From Betaproteobacteria bacterium (lineage in GTDB: Bacteria; Pseudomonadota; Gammaproteobacteria; Burkholderiales; Burkholderiaceae_A): a stretch of 42,951 nt of DNA. The notes under the pieces are model-generated. The model was not told where the DNA came from and did not search any database. It saw nothing but the letters and a program-made list of their open reading frames with translations. Position numbers and translations under genes: made by a program. Positions 36,115-42,951 of this stretch are shown piece by piece (within the stretch, counting starts at the first letter, position 1; each line of letters starts with the position of its first letter). The DNA is taken from positions 1 to 42,951 of the forward strand of contig VGHK01000018.1 of assembly GCA_016868305.1 (NCBI GenBank). The letters are read 5' to 3'.

Positions 36115-39000
36115 ATGAAAAAGTCCAACCCCGTTGCTCAAACCCCCACCACAAACACTCCCCAGAGCGCCACATCCTTTGCGGGCCAAGACCCCTCTAA
36201 CGCAGCGCAGGCCGCCCACCCCTGGCATGCCCATTCCGCAGGCGATGCCCTTACACGACTCAATTCGCAAGACCTCGGGTTAAGCAGCAGCGAGGCAGAC
36301 CAGCGTCTGCAGAAATACGGGCCCAACCAGCTGTCGATGGCTGAGGGTCCCAGCCTTGTCCAGCGCATCTGGGCCCAGATCAACAACATACTCATTCTGG
36401 TGCTGCTCACAGCAGCAGCCATCACAGCCCTTATTGATCACTTGCTTGATTCGGGTGTCATCCTGGCTGTCGTAGTGCTCAATATCACTATTGGGCTTCT
36501 GCAAGAGGGCAAGGCCGAAAAGGCGCTGCAGGCGATTCGCAAGCTCCTGGCCCCGCACGCAGTGGTATGGCGTGATGGTCGCCAGCAGGACATTGCGGCG
36601 GCGGAACTGGTTCCCGGCGATGTTGTGCTGGTGGCCTCGGGCGACAGCATTCCCGCAGACCTGCGTTTTCTGCGCGTCACCAACCTTCAGGTCGATGAGT
36701 CTGCCCTCACAGGCGAGTCGGTGCCGGTGGTCAAAAACGAGGCCGAGGTGGCCGCTGACGCGCCTCTAGGGGACCGGTTTTGCATGGGGTTTGCGGGCAC
36801 CCTCGTCACTCAGGGCCAGGCCAAGGGCATTGTGGTGGGTACCGCCGGCCAGACCGAAATGGGGCGCATAGGACTGCTTCTTGAAACAGTGGAGTCCAAC
36901 GAGACGCCCCTAGTGCACGATATGGCTGTACTCTCGAAATGGCTCACCGGGGCCATATTGGCCATTGCAGGGCTGCTCTTTGTCTACGGCGTCTGGCTCA
37001 TGGGCAATCCCGGGGCAGATATGTTTCTGGCAGCTGTGGGCTTGGCGGTGGCCGCAATCCCCGAGGGGCTTCCTGCCATTATGACCATCACCCTGGCTAT
37101 TGGCGTGCAGCGTATGGCGGCCCGTCGGGCGGTGGTGCGAAGGCTGCCTGCCGTGGAAACCTTGGGCGCGGTTACCGTTATCTGCTCGGACAAGACCGGC
37201 ACCCTCACCCGCAACGAGATGACCGTTCAGTCGGTAATTCTTGGCGACGAACAGTTTGCAATAACCGGTGTGGGCTATGCGCCCGAAGGCCAGATACGAA
37301 TCACGGCGCAGACCGCCGAAGCAGTCGATACCACGAACCTTTCCATGCCCGCGCCTGGTGCTGACTCCAATGCCCGTGCTGTCGATGAGAACCACTCCCT
37401 TGCCGTAAAGACGCTCGTTCATACCGCAGCCCTATGCAACGACGCAGGCCTGTTGCAAGACAAACACGGCCAGTGGCAACTGGCAGGAGACCCTACCGAA
37501 GGTGCGCTGATCACCCTGACCATGAAGGCCGGCATCTCGCATGAGGAGCTCCTGGCCCGTCGTCCACGGTGTGCGGCGATTCCGTTTGAGTCTGATTTTC
37601 GGTATATGGCCACTGCCCATCCCCTGACCAGTGCGGACGACCCCGCAGATGTCAACCCCCATGCCTGTGAAATTTTGCTCAAAGGGGCTCCGGAGCGCAT
37701 TCTGGATATGTGTATCGACCAGCTGCAGTCTAATGGGGAAGCGGTGCCGCTAGATGCGGGCTTCTGGCAGGAGGCCATTGCCCGGGAGGCACGGGCAGGC
37801 AGACGGGTGCTGGCCTTTGCCAAATGCACGATGGACCATATTCCTGATCAGCTTGAGCGCACCCATGTCACCCAAGGCCTTACCCTTGTGGGGCTGGTTG
37901 GCATTATCGACCCGCCCCGCACCGAGGCCATTACTGCGGTTGGCCAGTGTCAGACCGCAGGCATTGCGGTCAAGATGATTACCGGCGACCATGCGCTTAC
38001 CGCAACGGCCATTGCCGGACAGCTTGGGCTATCGGTCGGGCGACCGGCGCTGACCGGCCCAGAGATCGAGACCCTGTCTGATGGTCAGTTGCAGGAAGTG
38101 GTGAAGGATACGGCCGTCTTTGCCCGGGCCAGCCCCGAGCACAAGCTTCGACTGGTTCGGGCCATGCAGGCCAATGGCGAAGTGGTGGCCATGACCGGCG
38201 ATGGCGTGAATGATGCCCCTGCTTTAAAGCAGGCCGATGTGGGCGTAGCTATGGGCCAAAAAGGTACTGAGGCCGCCAAGCAGGCCGGCGAGATTGTGCT
38301 GGCCGATGACAACTTTGCCTCGATTGCCCATGCAGTAGAAGAGGGTCGCACCGTCTACGACAACCTGCGCAAGGTGATTACCTTTCTGCTGCCCATTAAT
38401 GGCGGAGAGTCTATGGCCATTGGCGCGGCGATTTTATTGGGCCTTGCGCTCCCCATCATGCCCGCGCAGATTCTCTGGGTGAATATGGTGAGCTCCGTGG
38501 GTCTGGCCCTGGTACTGGCCTTTGAACCGACAGAGCGTGGCGTTATGCAGCGACCGCCCCGCAACCGCCATGCCCCCATGCTTTCGTCGTTCCTACTCTG
38601 GCGCATTGGGCTGGTCTCTACCCTTTTCGTCAGTGGCGTCTTTAGCCTCTATTACATTTCCCTGGCTCAGGGCGCTTCGTTAGAAGAGGCACGCACCGTG
38701 GCAGTCAACACTCTGGTGGCCATGGAGATCTTTTATCTTTTTAGCGTGCGCTATCTCAAGTCACCATCGTTTACCATGCAAGGCGTCAAGGGCACGCCAA
38801 AGGTTCTCATGGCAATTGCGTTTGTCGTGGCCGCGCAGCTTGTCTTTACCTATGCGCCCTTTATGCAGAAATGGTTTGGTACCTCACCGCTTAGCCTCTG
38901 GCAGTTGTTTGAGGCGGCGATCGCGGGGGTGGTGGTGCTCGTTATTCTTGAGATCGAAAAGACCCTGTTGCGGCGGTTTCATTTGCAGGAAAACCAATAG
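36115..39000 (+). CDS. P-type cation ATPase, P2A (PacL/SERCA-like) family
   Basis: A 961-residue cation pump. The N-terminal 40 residues are Thr/Gln/Pro-rich and unlike the family. The actuator domain has LTGES (198-202). PEGLP (316-320) marks the fourth membrane segment, [13 protein letters not shown] (Asp359) is the phosphorylation site, KGAPERIL is the nucleotide site and [11 protein letters not shown] (about 695) the hinge. In the sixth segment [16 protein letters not shown] replaces the SERCA-type NLVTDGLPATALGFNP, so the Asp that binds calcium in SERCA is Ser. Calcium is thus not assured. It is followed 39 bp later by a D-threonine aldolase-like gene, probably in the same transcript. 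Confidence 0.92.
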   Translation: MKKSNPVAQTPTTNTPQSATSFAGQDPSNAAQAAHPWHAHSAGDALTRLNSQDLGLSSSEADQRLQKYGPNQLSMAEGPSLVQRIWAQINNILILVLLTAAAITALIDHLLDSGVILAVVVLNITIGLLQEGKAEKALQAIRKLLAPHAVVWRDGRQQDIAAAELVPGDVVLVASGDSIPADLRFLRVTNLQVDESALTGESVPVVKNEAEVAADAPLGDRFCMGFAGTLVTQGQAKGIVVGTAGQTEMGRIGLLLETVESNETPLVHDMAVLSKWLTGAILAIAGLLFVYGVWLMGNPGADMFLAAVGLAVAAIPEGLPAIMTITLAIGVQRMAARRAVVRRLPAVETLGAVTVICSDKTGTLTRNEMTVQSVILGDEQFAITGVGYAPEGQIRITAQTAEAVDTTNLSMPAPGADSNARAVDENHSLAVKTLVHTAALCNDAGLLQDKHGQWQLAGDPTEGALITLTMKAGISHEELLARRPRCAAIPFESDFRYMATAHPLTSADDPADVNPHACEILLKGAPERILDMCIDQLQSNGEAVPLDAGFWQEAIAREARAGRRVLAFAKCTMDHIPDQLERTHVTQGLTLVGLVGIIDPPRTEAITAVGQCQTAGIAVKMITGDHALTATAIAGQLGLSVGRPALTGPEIETLSDGQLQEVVKDTAVFARASPEHKLRLVRAMQANGEVVAMTGDGVNDAPALKQADVGVAMGQKGTEAAKQAGEIVLADDNFASIAHAVEEGRTVYDNLRKVITFLLPINGGESMAIGAAILLGLALPIMPAQILWVNMVSSVGLALVLAFEPTERGVMQRPPRNRHAPMLSSFLLWRIGLVSTLFVSGVFSLYYISLAQGASLEEARTVAVNTLVAMEIFYLFSVRYLKSPSFTMQGVKGTPKVLMAIAFVVAAQLVFTYAPFMQKWFGTSPLSLWQLFEAAIAGVVVLVILEIEKTLLRRFHLQENQ

Positions 39001-39039
39001 TTCATGTGGCGAAAGCTCTTGCGGAAAGATAAGTAAAAG

Positions 39040-40362
39040 ATGCAACCGACATCAGTTATCGGGCTTTCCCTCAAAGAGCTCGACACCCCAAGCCTCATCG
39101 TCGATCGGCCTGCCCTGCTGCGCAACCTTGCGCGGCTCATGGATTCGGTAAAGGGCACCCGCGTGCGGGTGCGGGCCCATGCCAAGAGCCATAAATGTCC
39201 GGCACTGGCTCAGCTACAGATACAGCATGGGGCGGTGGGCATCTGCTGCCAGAAGGTCAGCGAGGCCCAGGTCTTCGCCCAGGCGGGCATTCAAAACATC
39301 CTTGTCTCTAACGAGGTGGTTGGGGCAGCTAAAATTTCCCGACTTCTCGCGCTTGCCCAACAGGCCGACCTTACCGTGTGTGTCGACCATGTCGATAACG
39401 CGCTGGCGCTCAGCCAGGCCTTCGTGCGGGCCGGTGTTCGGAACAACAAAACAGCCAGTGCCAGCCGCCAAGGACATGGTGGCGTGGTAACGCCGCTTAA
39501 GGTCTTGGTAGAAATCGATGTCGGCCAGGGACGTTGTGGCGTACCGCCTGGGGCACCGGCTGTGGCCCTTATTCAAGCAATTACCCAGATGCCGGGGCTG
39601 TCGTTTCAGGGGCTGCAGGCCTACCACGGCACGGCGCAACACCTCAGGCTACCCTCCGAGCGTAGAGCCGCGATTGACAAAGCCTGCGCCCAGGTGCGAG
39701 ACACCATCACACGCCTTCAAGCGCTTGGCATCGCCTGCCCTATTGTTGCTGGTGCCGGCACCGGCAGCTATCTGCTAGAGGCTGGCAGTGGCATCTACAA
39801 CGAGATCCAGCCCGGGTCTTATGTCTTTATGGATGCCGACTATCAGCGCAATCAGGCGAAAGATAATCAGGCGCAAGATAATCAGGCGCAAGAACATCCA
39901 GTGGAAAATTTCCGGGGGCAACACGCTGGCCCCACCAGCGCCGAGTTCGAGCAGAGCCTTTTTGTCTGGGCGGGCGTTATGAGCCGCCCCACCCCCGAGC
40001 GCGCAGTGGTCGATGCCGGTCTAAAGGCCTTTAGTGTCGATTCCGGACTGCCCCAGGTCTACGGCCTGCCCGGGGTGGAATATATAAAGGCATCCGATGA
40101 GCATGGGGTTTTGCGCATTACTACCGAAGGTACCGTGCTCAATGGCATACCAAGCGGCCAGACCATAATCGGTCAGCAGACCAGCGGCACCCCTATTGGC
40201 AGCCAATCCCCGTATGGCACCAACCTAAAGCTAGGCGATAAGCTACGGATTGTTCCCGGCCATTGCGACCCCACCGTAAACCTTTATGACCAGTTATTCG
40301 TGGTGGAAGACGATATGGTGGTCGATGTCTGGCCGATTGCCGCGCGCGGGGCGCTCTACTAG
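39040..40362 (+). CDS. D-threonine aldolase / D-serine dehydratase-like PLP enzyme with loop insertions
   Basis: A 440-residue fold-type III PLP enzyme. DTPSLIVDRPAL opens the alanine-racemase-like barrel. RAHAKSHKCP (45-54) carries the PLP lysine, Lys49. VLVEIDVGQGRCGV and VAGAGTGSYLLE are typical. In the C-terminal domain, RAVVDAGLKAFSVDSGLPQV and PGHCDPTVNLYD hold the metal ligands His and Asp. D-threonine aldolases need PLP and a divalent cation such as Mn2+, by family knowledge. Two loops are longer than usual: NNKTASASRQGHGG (about 135-148), and about 30 residues at 271-300 made of a tandem repeat plus a Gly/Pro linker. The stop is one base from that of convergent rfbC. Confidence 0.88.
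   Translation: MQPTSVIGLSLKELDTPSLIVDRPALLRNLARLMDSVKGTRVRVRAHAKSHKCPALAQLQIQHGAVGICCQKVSEAQVFAQAGIQNILVSNEVVGAAKISRLLALAQQADLTVCVDHVDNALALSQAFVRAGVRNNKTASASRQGHGGVVTPLKVLVEIDVGQGRCGVPPGAPAVALIQAITQMPGLSFQGLQAYHGTAQHLRLPSERRAAIDKACAQVRDTITRLQALGIACPIVAGAGTGSYLLEAGSGIYNEIQPGSYVFMDADYQRNQAKDNQAQDNQAQEHPVENFRGQHAGPTSAEFEQSLFVWAGVMSRPTPERAVVDAGLKAFSVDSGLPQVYGLPGVEYIKASDEHGVLRITTEGTVLNGIPSGQTIIGQQTSGTPIGSQSPYGTNLKLGDKLRIVPGHCDPTVNLYDQLFVVEDDMVVDVWPIAARGALY
39850..39894 (+). repeat. In-frame 15-bp tandem repeat, three copies
   Basis: AATCAGGCGAAAGAT, AATCAGGCGCAAGAT and AATCAGGCGCAAGAA sit head to tail and encode NQAKD, NQAQD and NQAQE. The unit is a multiple of three, so copy-number change keeps the aldolase in frame. 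It lies in a loop where the family normally has a short acidic turn. Confidence 0.92.
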
Positions 40363-40363
40363 A

Positions 40364-40918
40364 TTATTCAAATACCTCGGCCCGCGACAGCGGCAGGGCA
40401 GTCTGGTCTTTCAGGGCCAGCATGGGAGGCATTCCCAGGTCTGGCCAGGCAATGGCTAGCGCGGGGTCATTCCACAGCAGGCTGCGTTCGTGGGCCGGTG
40501 CGTAGTAGTCGGTGGTCTTATACAAAAACTCTGCAGCGTCGCTTAAGACCAGAAAACCATGGGCAAACCCCGGCGGAATATAGGCCATCGACTTGTTCTC
40601 AGCAGACAGAACGACCCCAACCCACTGACCAAATCGCGGAGACGATCTACGAATATCTACAGCAACATCAAACACAGACCCACTAACCACCCGCACGAGC
40701 TTTCCCTGGGGCTGCCGCAATTGGTAGTGCAGCCCGCGCAGCACACCCTTTGCAGACCGGCTATGGTTGTCCTGCACGAACTCAAGATCAATGCCGCTTG
40801 CCTGGGCGAAATCGCGCCGGTTAAAGCTCTCGAAGAAAAACCCACGGTCATCGCCGAACACTTTTGGCGCGATAAGCAATACCTCGGGGTGCGATGAGGG
40901 GCTAACGGTATAGGGCAT
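40364..40918 (-). CDS. rfbC: dTDP-4-dehydrorhamnose 3,5-epimerase
   Basis: A 184-residue cupin-fold epimerase, the third step of dTDP-L-rhamnose synthesis. [35 protein letters not shown] (the catalytic His is in LRGLHYQ), [29 protein letters not shown] and the catalytic Tyr region [13 protein letters not shown] are all intact. The ATG at 40918 gives the family's normal length; an upstream extension of the frame does not resemble the family. It follows rfbA by 82 bp and is likely co-transcribed. rfbD is not in the window. Confidence 0.95.
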   Translation of the reverse strand: MPYTVSPSSHPEVLLIAPKVFGDDRGFFFESFNRRDFAQASGIDLEFVQDNHSRSAKGVLRGLHYQLRQPQGKLVRVVSGSVFDVAVDIRRSSPRFGQWVGVVLSAENKSMAYIPPGFAHGFLVLSDAAEFLYKTTDYYAPAHERSLLWNDPALAIAWPDLGMPPMLALKDQTALPLSRAEVFE

Positions 40919-41000
40919 TCCAGAAACACTCTCTAAACGGTAAACACAGCGATAAGTACACCACCGAATTAGTGCTAAGCCTTGGGGAATACACAAACAA

Positions 41001-41873
41001 TTAGCCGCGCACGAGCCCTAAGAGATACTGACCATAGCCATTTTTGGCCAAAGGCGCAGCCAAGGCCTGTAAGGCTTCGGCAGAAATCCATCCCTGAGAA
41101 AAAGCAACCTCCTCTGGGCAGGCCACCATAAGACCCTGCCGCTTCTGCAAGGTGGCAATAAAGCTCGCGGCATCCAAAAGACTATCGTGGGTACCGGTAT
41201 CGAGCCAGGCATAACCACGCCCCATAACCTCTACATTGAGCATACCCAGACGCAGGTACTCTCGATTAAGGTCGGTAATCTCGAGCTCGCCCCGGGCAGA
41301 TGGGCGAATAGTAGCCGCGATATCGCAGACCTTGCTGTCGTAAAAATACAGCCCAGTAACGGCATAGTTACTTTTGGGAACCTGGGGCTTTTCTTCAATC
41401 GTTACCGCGCGATTATGCTGATCAAACGAAACCACCCCATAACGTTCTGGATCAGTCACATGGTAGGCAAAAACCGTTGCCCCTGCTTCTGTGCTATTCG
41501 CGCTGCGTAACTGACGCACAAGATCGTGGCCGTAAAAGATATTGTCTCCAAGCACAAGTGCAGATGGGCCACCAGCCAAATAATCGCGCCCTATGAGAAA
41601 GGCCTGTGCGAGACCATCTGGCGAAGGCTGCACCTCGTAGCGAATAGACATTCCCCATTGACTACCATCCTTAAGTAACTCGGCAAACCGCGGCGTATCT
41701 TGGGGTGTGGAAATGACCAAAATATCCCTGATGCCAGAGAGCATAAGAGTGGTTAGCGGATAGTAGATCATGGGCTTGTCATACACCGGCATGAGCTGCT
41801 TGCTAACCGCCTGGGTAACAGGAAATAGCCTTGTTCCAGAGCCACCTGCAAGGATAATGCCTTTACGGGTCAT
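41001..41873 (-). CDS. rfbA: Glucose-1-phosphate thymidylyltransferase
   Basis: A 290-residue nucleotidyltransferase that makes dTDP-glucose from dTTP and glucose-1-phosphate. The nucleotide-binding N-terminus [36 protein letters not shown] and ITDLNREYL are characteristic. [17 protein letters not shown] is the conserved C-terminal block. AGGTAG lies about 8 nt upstream of the ATG. A good promoter (41907-41934) sits just ahead. It starts the minus-strand rhamnose unit, back to back with the H-NS-like gene. Confidence 0.96.
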   Translation of the reverse strand: MTRKGIILAGGSGTRLFPVTQAVSKQLMPVYDKPMIYYPLTTLMLSGIRDILVISTPQDTPRFAELLKDGSQWGMSIRYEVQPSPDGLAQAFLIGRDYLAGGPSALVLGDNIFYGHDLVRQLRSANSTEAGATVFAYHVTDPERYGVVSFDQHNRAVTIEEKPQVPKSNYAVTGLYFYDSKVCDIAATIRPSARGELEITDLNREYLRLGMLNVEVMGRGYAWLDTGTHDSLLDAASFIATLQKRQGLMVACPEEVAFSQGWISAEALQALAAPLAKNGYGQYLLGLVRG

Positions 41874-41906
41874 TTTGATCTACCTAAAAAATTGTTTTAA
41901 GCCCCT

Positions 41907-41934
41907 ATTATAAGGACGCACACTGAGTTGTTAA
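41907..41934 (-). promoter_or_regulatory. Promoter of rfbA-rfbC
   Basis: On the minus strand TTAACA (41934-41929) and a perfect TATAAT (41912-41907) are spaced 16 bp apart. The start point would be near 41900, about 27 bp before the rfbA ATG. Confidence 0.75.
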
Positions 41935-41996
41935 TTACGAAATGGGTTGCACAAAAAACAAATATGGGTTTATCATGACGGCTTGCGCACGAACCT

Positions 41997-42024
41997 TTGT
42001 AACTATGATTCGTGTTGGTATATT
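41997..42024 (+). promoter_or_regulatory. Promoter of the H-NS-like gene
   Basis: TTGTAA (41997-42002) and TATATT (42019-42024) are spaced 16 bp apart in an AT-rich region that could also bind the H-NS-like protein itself. The leader would be about 27 nt. Confidence 0.6.
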
Positions 42025-42057
42025 TTAAGCTTATAGCCATTTAATATTGGAGCTCTT

Positions 42058-42450
42058 ATGGCCTCATACTCCGAACTCGTGCAACAAATATCAGACCTGC
42101 AAAAACAGGCAGAAAAGCAGCGTAAAGAAGAATACAGCTCAGTGGTGAAGTCCATTAAAAGGCAGATCGCCGAATATGGTATTACTGCTGACGAACTAGG
42201 GTTTTCTGCGGCCAAGGCCCCCTCTAAACGCGGCCGTAAGCCCGGTGCAAAATCAGGCGTCAAGGCTAGTAAGCCCGCTCGCAAGGCACGCGCCAAGCGG
42301 GCAAATGCAGGCCTTAAAGTGGCGCCAAAGTATCGCGATTCGGCTTCCAACAATACCTGGACAGGCCGGGGCAAAATGCCCCGCTGGCTTGTACAGGCCA
42401 CAGCTAATGGTAGAACCCTGGAATCTTTTTTAATTCCCGCCTCAGCGTAA
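42058..42450 (+). CDS. H-NS-family nucleoid-associated protein
   Basis: A 130-residue DNA-binding protein. Residues 1-45 form a coiled-coil-like dimerisation part (LVQQISDLQKQAEKQRKEEY). A basic Lys/Ala/Arg-rich linker follows (about 53-88). The C-terminal H-NS domain has YRDSASNNTWTGRGKMPRWL (92-111), with the TGRGKMP loop that inserts in the minor groove of AT-rich DNA. This form is common in Burkholderiales, usually in several copies. H-NS proteins silence transferred, AT-rich genes, and the location inside a rhamnose/polysaccharide locus suits that. GGAG precedes the ATG. A strong terminator follows. Confidence 0.93.
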   Translation: MASYSELVQQISDLQKQAEKQRKEEYSSVVKSIKRQIAEYGITADELGFSAAKAPSKRGRKPGAKSGVKASKPARKARAKRANAGLKVAPKYRDSASNNTWTGRGKMPRWLVQATANGRTLESFLIPASA

Positions 42451-42473
42451 ACTAGTACCTGCCCCTCAAGGTG

Positions 42474-42512
42474 CCCCTTGCCATGTCACAATGGCAAGGG
42501 GTTTATTTTTTG
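42474..42512 (+). terminator. Rho-independent terminator of the H-NS-like gene
   Basis: CCCCTTGCCAT pairs perfectly with ATGGCAAGGGG around the loop GTCACA, followed by TTTATTTTTT. It ends 12 bp before rfbB, so rfbB must have read-through transcription or a promoter overlapping this spot. Confidence 0.92.
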
Positions 42513-42524
42513 GGGAGTAACTGC

Positions 42525-42951
42525 ATGATTTTGGTCACAGGCGGCGCCGGTTTTATCGGCGCAAACTTTGTTTTGCGATGGATAAAAGAGTCGTCAGAGC
42601 CGATAATTAATCTTGATGCCCTCACCTACGCCGGCAACCCCGAGAATATCGCATCGCTCTACTCTGAGCCCCGCCATAGCTTTATCACGGGCAATATCAC
42701 AGACCGAGACCTCATCGGACGTGTATTCAATACCTATCGCCCCAGAGCAGTCGTGCATTTTGCGGCAGAGTCCCACGTTGACCGCTCTATTCATGGGCCC
42801 GAGGCTTTTATTAATACCAATGTTCAGGGTACCTTTGTTCTGCTGTCTGAGGCGCTTCAGTTCTGGAGGCAGTTATCGGGGGAAGAGCAAAAGTATTTTC
42901 GTTTTCTGCATGTGTCTACCGACGAGGTCTATGGCAGCCTAGGGCCAACAG
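42525..42951 (+). CDS. rfbB: dTDP-glucose 4,6-dehydratase, 3' partial
   Basis: The first 142 residues of RfbB, cut by the window end. ILVTGGAGFIGANFV is the NAD-binding Rossmann motif, then LDALTYAGNPENI, HFAAESHVDRSI and HVSTDEVYGSLG, which contains the start of the active site (the Thr-Asp-Glu triad region). It converts dTDP-glucose to the 4-keto-6-deoxy sugar, the second rhamnose step. GGGGAG lies 8 nt upstream of the ATG. It is on the opposite strand to rfbA and rfbC, separated by the H-NS-like gene. Confidence 0.95.
   Translation, partial: MILVTGGAGFIGANFVLRWIKESSEPIINLDALTYAGNPENIASLYSEPRHSFITGNITDRDLIGRVFNTYRPRAVVHFAAESHVDRSIHGPEAFINTNVQGTFVLLSEALQFWRQLSGEEQKYFRFLHVSTDEVYGSLGPT

Overview
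The window looks like a chromosomal segment of a betaproteobacterium, most likely of the order Burkholderiales. This rests on the tkt-gap-pgk-pyk-fba-pur-sua5 gene order, an H-NS-like protein with the TWTGRGK-type C-terminus usual in that group, a MaeB-type malic enzyme, and the generally GC-rich coding sequence. No plasmid, phage, transposase or CRISPR feature was seen. Genes are tightly packed, and several convergent neighbours overlap at their 3' ends.

Layout. (a) 1-4598, + strand: a secreted two-domain rhodanese (5' end outside the window), then a four-gene ABC importer (binding protein, ATPase, two permeases) of the PhnDCEE type. Its binding protein resembles the branch I recall being annotated as putative selenate transporters. 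(b) 16598-4595, - strand: a ten-gene run tkt, gap, pgk, pyk, fba, purC-purE (one fused ORF), purK, sua5, a metallo-hydrolase and fpr. Spacings are mostly under 60 bp. It joins lower glycolysis/pentose phosphate to purine synthesis. (c) 16924-24553: rsmE, maeB, a very large FAD/Fe-S 2-hydroxyacid dehydrogenase, and a divergent serine-glyoxylate-type aminotransferase. (d) 24550-30546: a membrane-anchored lytic transglycosylase, a small DksA/TraR zinc finger protein, groS-groL behind a promoter with a CIRCE operator, pyrF, an ABC-2 permease without an adjacent ATPase, and a DMT permease. (e) 30508-36013: an MsbA-like ABC exporter, an NnrU-family protein, a CAT-anticodon tRNA, a decayed cfa fragment, an omega-amino acid:pyruvate-type aminotransferase and a second DMT permease. 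(f) 36115-40362: a P2-type cation ATPase followed by a D-threonine aldolase-type enzyme carrying an in-frame 15-bp tandem repeat. (g) 40364-42951: dTDP-rhamnose genes rfbC and rfbA (-), an H-NS-like gene, and rfbB (+, cut by the window end). This is probably the edge of a surface polysaccharide locus, and its intergenic DNA is visibly more AT-rich.

How the genes fit together. The large minus-strand run supplies triose phosphates, pentose phosphates and purines from one transcription block. The purC-purE fusion puts two near-consecutive purine steps, carboxylation and SAICAR formation, on one chain beside purK. maeB, the 2-hydroxyacid dehydrogenase and the aminotransferase form an organic acid/glyoxylate neighbourhood. 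groESL is under heat-shock-type HrcA control by its operator.

The most unusual items are the PurC-PurE fusion, the rhodanese plus PhnD-like importer of uncertain substrate, the tandem repeat inside the aldolase, the cfa fossil beside the tRNA, and a palindrome on the start codon of the dehydrogenase. I found no clearly new multi-gene defence or mobile system.
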